A stretch of DNA of 64,000 nt from Myrica gale (Eukaryota > Streptophyta > Magnoliopsida > Fagales > Myricaceae): assembly GCA_963930655.1 (NCBI GenBank), contig OZ005604.1:10984001-11048000 (forward strand), written 5' to 3'. Position numbers and translations under genes: made by a program. How positions within the stretch are numbered: position 1 is the first letter of the stretch; every line of letters begins with the position of its first letter. The notes beneath the pieces were generated by a model. That model made no database searches. It saw only the letters and a program-made list of their open reading frames with translations, and was not told where the DNA came from. Positions 59,244 to 64,000 of this stretch are shown one piece after another.

Positions 59244-59617
59244 GAGGATGTGCCGTCCACACGACCACCTAAATTGACGATTTCCCGTTTCGCCCTCCCG
59301 AATATAGACGTTAAACATTTCCCGTCTTCCTCAACAGAGCTTGGGCCCCCCATCAATGGCATCATCTCCAAATGCCTCTCCAACAAACCCCGACCCTCTC
59401 ATTCTCTCACACCACTTCTCTTTCCCTTCATTCATTTCTGTCTGGTTCGTCAAGGCCTTCGCCGCCTCTCCTTCCATCACTCTCTCGCCCCTTAAAAGCC
59501 GAGCTTGTTGAGTCCAAAAACCTCCATTATGTAATCTCTGTTTCCACCCGATTTCTTAATTGCCACAACTTCCTCATCTGCAACAACTCCATTATCGGCA
59601 CAGTGGCACTTAAGGGG

Positions 59618-59900
59618 CGACAACTCTGCTGCACTTTGGAGCATGGGCATGGCATACATTAAGTGTTTCTCAAAGTTCTCTTCAATTGCCAGAGCTATAT
59701 CACCAAAGCATGACAATATAGGAGGCTTAACAGAATGGTGCAACTGATTGCTCGATAAATTCTTAAGGAGTTGTGTCATAATCCCATCATAGTAGGCAAG
59801 AATCTTATCCTCCAATGCCCTGCATATTTCCCCCACGACACCAATAGTTACAGCACACACTTGGTACTCCAATTGCCAGCATGGCTTCTTCATGCACTTT
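59618..59900 (-). pseudogene. Captured importin subunit beta-1 fragment
   Basis: On the minus strand a 165-residue frame (59989-59492) contains YQVCAVTIGVVGEICRALED and MTQLLKNLSSNQLHHSVKPP, CFGDIALAIEENFEKHLMYA, MPMLQSAAELS. This is the HEAT-repeat region of plant importin beta-1, the nuclear import receptor. Just upstream, in another frame, the DNA also encodes VHEEAMLAIG, an earlier motif of the same protein; about 30 residues between are deleted. The frame then runs into non-importin sequence on both sides. It cannot make a working receptor. It may be transcribed from the MULE; not shown. Confidence 0.87.
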
Positions 59901-60004
59901 TTGAAAATACCGCCAGATTTGTGACCATTTTTTAAAGAACTTCCCCCTTTTTTGAAAGACCTAAGAGCCCTCTGACAAACTTTGTACAAAAAGAATATAA
60001 GAAG

Positions 60005-60475
60005 TTACGTAACTGCATTATGAGAAGTTACGTAACAGCAAAAAGAAACAGAATGAGATGCTGCAGTATTGTGAGAGGAAGAAGGCTGACTGGATGAGTA
60101 CAACTCAGCATCTTCTGCTTTCGTATACTGTAAAACCCATACGTTGAACATTTCTCTGGCCTTCCGAGTTACTTTGACGCCACAGTTGCTTTGGGGTTCA
60201 CCAAGAGTCCACACAGCACGATCATGATCTCGTATCACCACCATTCCAAGCAAATCGAAATGCAACTCGAAGCTGTGAGCGCTGGAGCAGGGGCTTCCAG
60301 CTTGTAAGGCACTCTCGGCTTGGGGCAGTCCAAGTGGGCTTGTGCAAGCCAGTGGCCTATATGTACAAGACAACAGATAAAAGCACGAAGCAGTTGGTTC
60401 CATGCCTAAGTTATTATCTGAGACTAGCCAGAAACCATTTGAAGTTTGCTTGGAGAAAAACCTGGAAGTTAGCAC
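60005..60475 (-). pseudogene. Second coding-like segment in Pack-MULE, unidentified
   Basis: 156-residue open frame, 60475-60005, with HFDLLGMVVIRDHDRAVWTL and KVTRKAREMFNVWVLQYTKA. Composition is protein-like and it is GC-richer than flanking DNA, but the parent gene is not recognised; it may be a second captured fragment. On the plus strand near 60470-60510 and 60638-60675 there are two related stretches (GCACC(A/T)GGAGT, TTGCGGAGGAGCTT), so a small duplication is also present. Confidence 0.45.
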
Positions 60476-60835
60476 CAGGAGTTGTAGTTGCGGAGGAGCT
60501 TGATCTCTGGCTGGTTCCCCATATGGGTTGACGAAGTTGTTTCTGGTACGTTGTATAGTAACTATAGTTGTTCTTATTTCCCGCGAAGCCTTCCTTTAAT
60601 ATTTTGAAGGAGATTTAAGAATGCTTTGCTGTCGGAGCACCTGGAGTCGCTGTTGCGGAGGAGCTTCTTGGGTATCTGGGCATTTGCGAGGTGGAGGACG
60701 AGGTGAGGGACCCATTGGCAGTACGGAGGCTTGCAAATTATAATATTAATAATTATATATATATCTATATTTTATTCAATGAAGGGCAAAATAGGAAATA
60801 GAAACTTTAAGTTGTCACGTGACGACATGTGATTG

Positions 60836-60984
60836 ATTTGTCATGAGAACTAACGACAATTTAACGTCTAGGGTGAAAATTATCGTAAATATATACTTTG
60901 AAGTACTAATCTAACGAAATCAATAAAACTTGATGCAATTTAGAAATGACCCCAAATTTTAGGGGTGCAAAGTGAATTTTTTTC
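60836..60984 (-). repeat. Right terminal inverted repeat of Pack-MULE
   Basis: Complementary to 59096-59243; outermost bases GCAAAGTGAATTTTTTTC followed by the ATTATTTTA duplication. Confidence 0.88.
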
Positions 60985-61164
60985 ATTATTTTATGTTTGT
61001 TTGGAAATTTTGGATTCCACCCTCAAACACCACGTATGAAAGACTCAAAGGAGAATAAAATAATAGAAAGAAACCTTTGAAAAATAGAAAAGAAACTAGA
61101 CAGGGCCAGAACTAAGATCCATAAAAAAACAAAGTAGAGAGAGAAAAAAGAAAATTTAAGTTTT

Positions 61165-61620
61165 TAAATTAATAATAAAATCCATTGAATTCGTAATTTT
61201 TATCAAATAAGTCATTTCATCAAAATTGTATTGGTAAAGTTAAGAATTAGCAAGTCATTTATAATCATACGTTGACACGTGTCACCTAAAATTAAAATCA
61301 TGCTTTTTATAAGTTTTTTTTTCTAATTTTTCATTTTTAAAAAAATAAAAACAAATTAAATTACTTTAGTTATTTAAAAAAACAATAAGAGAAAAAAAAA
61401 ATTAAGAAAAAATTTCAAAAATTTATAAGTTATTTGATTTTAATTTTGAGTGACTCGTCTCAATTTATTATTACACTGTACGTTAAGAATAATATTTTAA
61501 GAGAATAACTTATTTTTTATTAAAATTATAAACTCAACTGGATCAATTTGAAAATGTATGGACTGTTTGTTACAACAATCAAAACCTAGGTACCAAGTGA
61601 TAAAACCTAGGGACCAAGGT
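61165..61620. repeat. Candidate MITE
   Basis: ATCCATTGAATTCGTAATTT near 61180 resembles the complement of AAATTATAAACTCAACTGGAT near 61523, giving loosely inverted ends of about 40 bp around AT-rich DNA. ACACGTGTCACC lies near 61275. AAACCTAGGTACCAA/AAACCTAGGGACCAA is repeated near 61580 and 61604. Ends and target duplication not resolved. Confidence 0.3.
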
Positions 61621-62074
61621 TACGTGACCCCAAAAAGAAAAACGGCACAAAGAAGAGGAAGGAAGAGGGCAAACTGGAGTAATAGAAGCTCAAGCAGCTG
61701 TACTTTTTTTTTTTTGGATAACTGATACATGTATTGATTTTCCAACTAACTGAACAAAAGTGGGCGTAGCCTTACAGAGCAAAGTTCTGCAGCTGTAACT
61801 TGTAAGCCTGTAAAATGACTCAACTGTTGTGAAGCCAATGAAGCAGGAAACAGAGAGGAAGAAACCCAGCAACGCCACCAGGTAAAATCAGTTCAATTCT
61901 ACAGGAGTCTCGTTTTTTTTTTCCCTCTTTCTTTCGTTTCAGTCATCCAAACTTGATTAAAAAATTAACAAGCATCTAATCAAACCGCGTAGTTGAACAG
62001 TTTGACTTTCTGAAACTACAGACTACAGATTCGAAGTCTTTAACATTGATTTAGAACGGACAGAGAGACCCGGA

Positions 62075-62493
62075 AAGCCCTCTCTTTTTTCTCCTTCCTT
62101 TCTATAGGTTCTCTCCTTCCAGGGAAGAGATGCATTCTTTGATGTAAAACTATATTTATTTTCATTTCATTCACTTTGTCAAAAGCTATTTCATCTCTCT
62201 AATCCTCAAACCAGGCTTCTCTTTCTGGGTTTTTGATTTTTGAGCTTGAAAGAAGTTCCCGTTTTCTTTTTCTTTTTTTCCTCGTGCATATTCCGCTTCT
62301 TTTATCCTTACTTCCTTCGTCTCAACTTGTTTGTTTCTGAGATTTTCTCTTCAGACGCTTTTACAAAATTTCCTCATTTTCTCCCATACAAAACGCCCAA
62401 ATTTTGGGCAAAGTATTCGTCTTTCTGCGGTTTGTTTCATTCATCTTCCTCTGAATTTTCTGGAGTTAAATTTGGTGTAGGATATTCTCTACC
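62075..62493 (+). promoter_or_regulatory. Putative promoter and 5' leader of the aspartic protease gene
   Basis: TATA-like CTATATTTA at about 62149-62158 downstream of a pyrimidine patch (62078-62120). A plausible transcript start would be near 62185. The leader is CT-rich and has no upstream ATG between 62185 and 62493, so the first AUG is the CDS start. Start context ACCATGG is optimal. Confidence 0.4.
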
Positions 62494-64000
62494 ATGGCTG
62501 TTAGGGGTGCTTTCGTTTCGGTTCTCCTTCTAATCTTTTTTGGCGCTTTCCAAGCGCTTGCTAGAATTCATAACCACAATCCTAATGGCTCTACGCTGGC
62601 CGGTATTGAGTTTCCTGATCACATGAGCCTCAACGCCGTTACGTCTTCCGCAAGTACTGGGTGTAGCTTTTCAACCTCCACAAAAGCCAAAGAATCATCA
62701 TCAACGAAGCAAGCAATACCAAACGAAGAAGTAGAAGAAGATGACGATCATGATGAAGGACATGAAGTTTTCATGGCTTCAGCGGACCTGCAGAAGCGAT
62801 CTGTGAAGCTCAATCTTAAGCGCAAACCACTGGTCCAACAAACAGGGCCCAAAAATTCTGTGGTAGAGTTCACAACCAAGGACTCGACTAGAATTCGGAC
62901 ACTTCATGCAAGAATTATAGAGAAGAAGAACCAGAATACCATTTCAAGACTGCTGAAAGTTACTAAACCAGCGAAGAAGCAATATACTTCAGCTGTTGCT
63001 CCGGCTGCATCACCAGAATCTTACGCAGGTGGCCTGTCCGGCCAGCTCATGGCGACTTTGGAATCTGGGGTGAGTCTTGGCTCTGGAGAATATTTTATGG
63101 ATGTATTTGTTGGTACCCCTCCTAAACATTTCTCTCTGATTCTTGATACTGGTAGTGACCTTAATTGGATTCAATGTGTTCCGTGTTTTGATTGTTTTCA
63201 ACAAAAGGGACCACATTATGATCCTAAGGATTCTAGTTCTTTTAGGAATATAAGCTGCCACGATCCTCGATGTCAATTGGTTTCCTCGCCGGATCCTCCT
63301 CCGCCTTGCAAAGCTGAGAATCAAACATGTCCTTACTTCTATTGGTACGGAGATTATTCCAATACGACTGGAGATTTTACGCTTGAAACCTTCACGGTTA
63401 ATCTTACCTCACTTTCCGGTAAGTCAGAATTTCAGCGCGTTGAGAATGTGATGTTTGGTTGCGGTCATTGGAATAGAGGCCTCTTCCATGGGGCTGCTGG
63501 GTTGTTAGGACTCGGGAGAGGGCCGCTCTCCTTTTCATCCCAGCTGCAGTCTCTTTATGGTCACTCGTTTTCATATTGTCTTGTGGACCGAAATAGTGAT
63601 GCAAGTGTTAGCAGCAAATTGATATTCGGAGAAGACAAGGACCTTCTGAGCAACCCAAATCTGAATTTCACTTCGTTTGTTGCTGGAAAGGAAAACCCGG
63701 TTGATACATTCTACTATGTCCAGATTAAGTCAATCGTTGTTGGGGGAGAGGTGCTTAATATTCCAGAGGAGACTTGGCATTTGTCGCCAGAGGGTGCTGG
63801 TGGTACAATAGTTGATTCAGGTACCACCCTAAGTTACTTTGCAGAACCTGCTTATCAGATTATCAGGGGGGCATTTGTGAAGAAGGTTCAAGGCTACCCA
63901 GTAGTAGAAGATTTTCCCTTCCTGCATCCCTGCTACAATGTGTCTGGTGTTGAGAATATGGAGCTCCCAGAATTTGGAATTCGTTTCGCAGATGGAGCCG
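62494..64000 (+). CDS. Nepenthesin-like aspartic protease, secreted precursor (3' end outside window)
   Basis: 502 codons, open to the window edge, no intron seen. Residues 1-23 form a signal peptide (VLLLIFFGAFQALA). The propeptide, about 24-195, has an acidic run at 78-91 and a basic stretch at 101-165. The pepsin-like domain starts at GSGEYFMDVFVGTPP (196-210). First catalytic motif DTGSDLNW (Asp218), second DSGTT (Asp441). Cysteines at 228, 231, 234, 255, 260, 272 and 279 fit the nepenthesin-type Cys-rich insert; flap-region WYGD lies at 284-287. Several N-glycosylation sequons. By recall it most resembles the Arabidopsis At3g59080/At2g42980 type; biological substrates unknown. Only the C-terminal tenth or so should be missing. 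Codon use is ordinary and it looks functional; it is the only host gene here. Confidence 0.95.
   Translation, partial: MAVRGAFVSVLLLIFFGAFQALARIHNHNPNGSTLAGIEFPDHMSLNAVTSSASTGCSFSTSTKAKESSSTKQAIPNEEVEEDDDHDEGHEVFMASADLQKRSVKLNLKRKPLVQQTGPKNSVVEFTTKDSTRIRTLHARIIEKKNQNTISRLLKVTKPAKKQYTSAVAPAASPESYAGGLSGQLMATLESGVSLGSGEYFMDVFVGTPPKHFSLILDTGSDLNWIQCVPCFDCFQQKGPHYDPKDSSSFRNISCHDPRCQLVSSPDPPPPCKAENQTCPYFYWYGDYSNTTGDFTLETFTVNLTSLSGKSEFQRVENVMFGCGHWNRGLFHGAAGLLGLGRGPLSFSSQLQSLYGHSFSYCLVDRNSDASVSSKLIFGEDKDLLSNPNLNFTSFVAGKENPVDTFYYVQIKSIVVGGEVLNIPEETWHLSPEGAGGTIVDSGTTLSYFAEPAYQIIRGAFVKKVQGYPVVEDFPFLHPCYNVSGVENMELPEFGIRFADGA

Larger units (their letters stand above)
59096..60984. mobile_element. Pack-MULE (Mutator-like element with captured gene fragments)
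   Basis: 1889 bp. Terminal inverted repeats of about 148 bp: the left begins GGGAAAATTCACTTTGCACC, the right (complement) GAAAAAAATTCACTTTGC. Flanked by a 9-bp duplication ATTATTTTA (59087-59095 and 60985-60993), the Mutator hallmark. No transposase inside; instead there is an importin-beta fragment and further coding-like sequence, so it is a non-autonomous Pack-MULE. GC-richer than its surroundings. Confidence 0.9.

Noticed and set aside
61690..61878. Small minus-strand ORF upstream of the protease gene
   Set aside because: 62 residues, no domain, no supporting signals; could be chance.
62240..62533. 97-residue ORF overlapping the aspartic protease start
   Set aside because: It begins at a TTG, not an ATG, is phenylalanine/serine-rich leader sequence in another frame, and the protease frame has strong family support.

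Overview
This window looks like nuclear DNA of a eudicot plant. It is built almost entirely of nested LTR retrotransposons, with one ordinary host gene entering at the right edge. Evidence for this: Ty1/copia elements of the Sirevirus type (initiator-tRNA-Met primer site, an extra env-like ORF after pol), Ty3/gypsy LTR remnants, a Mutator-like element carrying a plant importin-beta fragment, and a nepenthesin-type aspartic protease. No prokaryotic genes, CRISPR array, tRNA or rRNA was seen.

Layout. Bases 1-4100 hold older debris: a long non-coding LTR-like repeat (here 'family C', start TGTGAGACCCC, end CGTGACA), a piece of a Sirevirus ('family B') and short gypsy LTRs ('family D', TGATGGAGC...TTCACATCA). 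From about 4.1 kb to 55.7 kb almost everything lies inside one old, forward-strand Sirevirus, called 'copia X'. Its gag, protease/integrase, reverse transcriptase, RNase H, env-like region and 3' LTR are scattered in order at 4104-4997, 5560-5599, 7443-7662, 17312-17792, 31178-31521, 32812-33249, 51967-52339 and 53619-55728. Between these pieces sit: a solo LTR of Sirevirus family A (5600-7437); a family-C copy (7663-17311) that itself holds a D LTR and another C copy; a structurally complete family-A Sirevirus on the minus strand (A1, 17793-31177) with a C copy in its gag; a solo B LTR (31522-32811); a second, decayed A element (A2, 33250-51966) with three C copies inside; and another solo B LTR (52340-53618). 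Most boundaries are confirmed by TG...CA ends and 5-bp target duplications, and several by an uninterrupted homologous site elsewhere in the window.

Bases 55729-62490 are AT-rich intergenic DNA with small DNA transposons. One is a 1.9-kb Pack-MULE (59096-60984) with long terminal inverted repeats, a 9-bp target duplication and a captured importin subunit beta fragment. The only intact host gene is at 62494-64000 (+, runs off the edge): a secreted aspartic protease precursor.

None of the retrotransposon reading frames is intact; all have stops, frameshifts or deletions. The most unusual signal is in family C. Seven copies keep a 13-bp inverted repeat, CTGGAATGAYACA, about 0.7-5.6 kb apart, and its variable base agrees between the two arms in every copy. 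The same copies keep a TGAGTC-loop-GACTCA hairpin and arrays of short motifs (TTGGCCGAA, GGCCCA, GATAAG). A second signal is a ~97-bp repeat unit with paired GTGTCGACAC palindromes, found both in Sirevirus A LTRs and inside an otherwise unrelated C copy.

All family names (A, B, C, D, X) are labels made for this window. Assignments rest on reading the sequence and general knowledge of the families; no database search was run.
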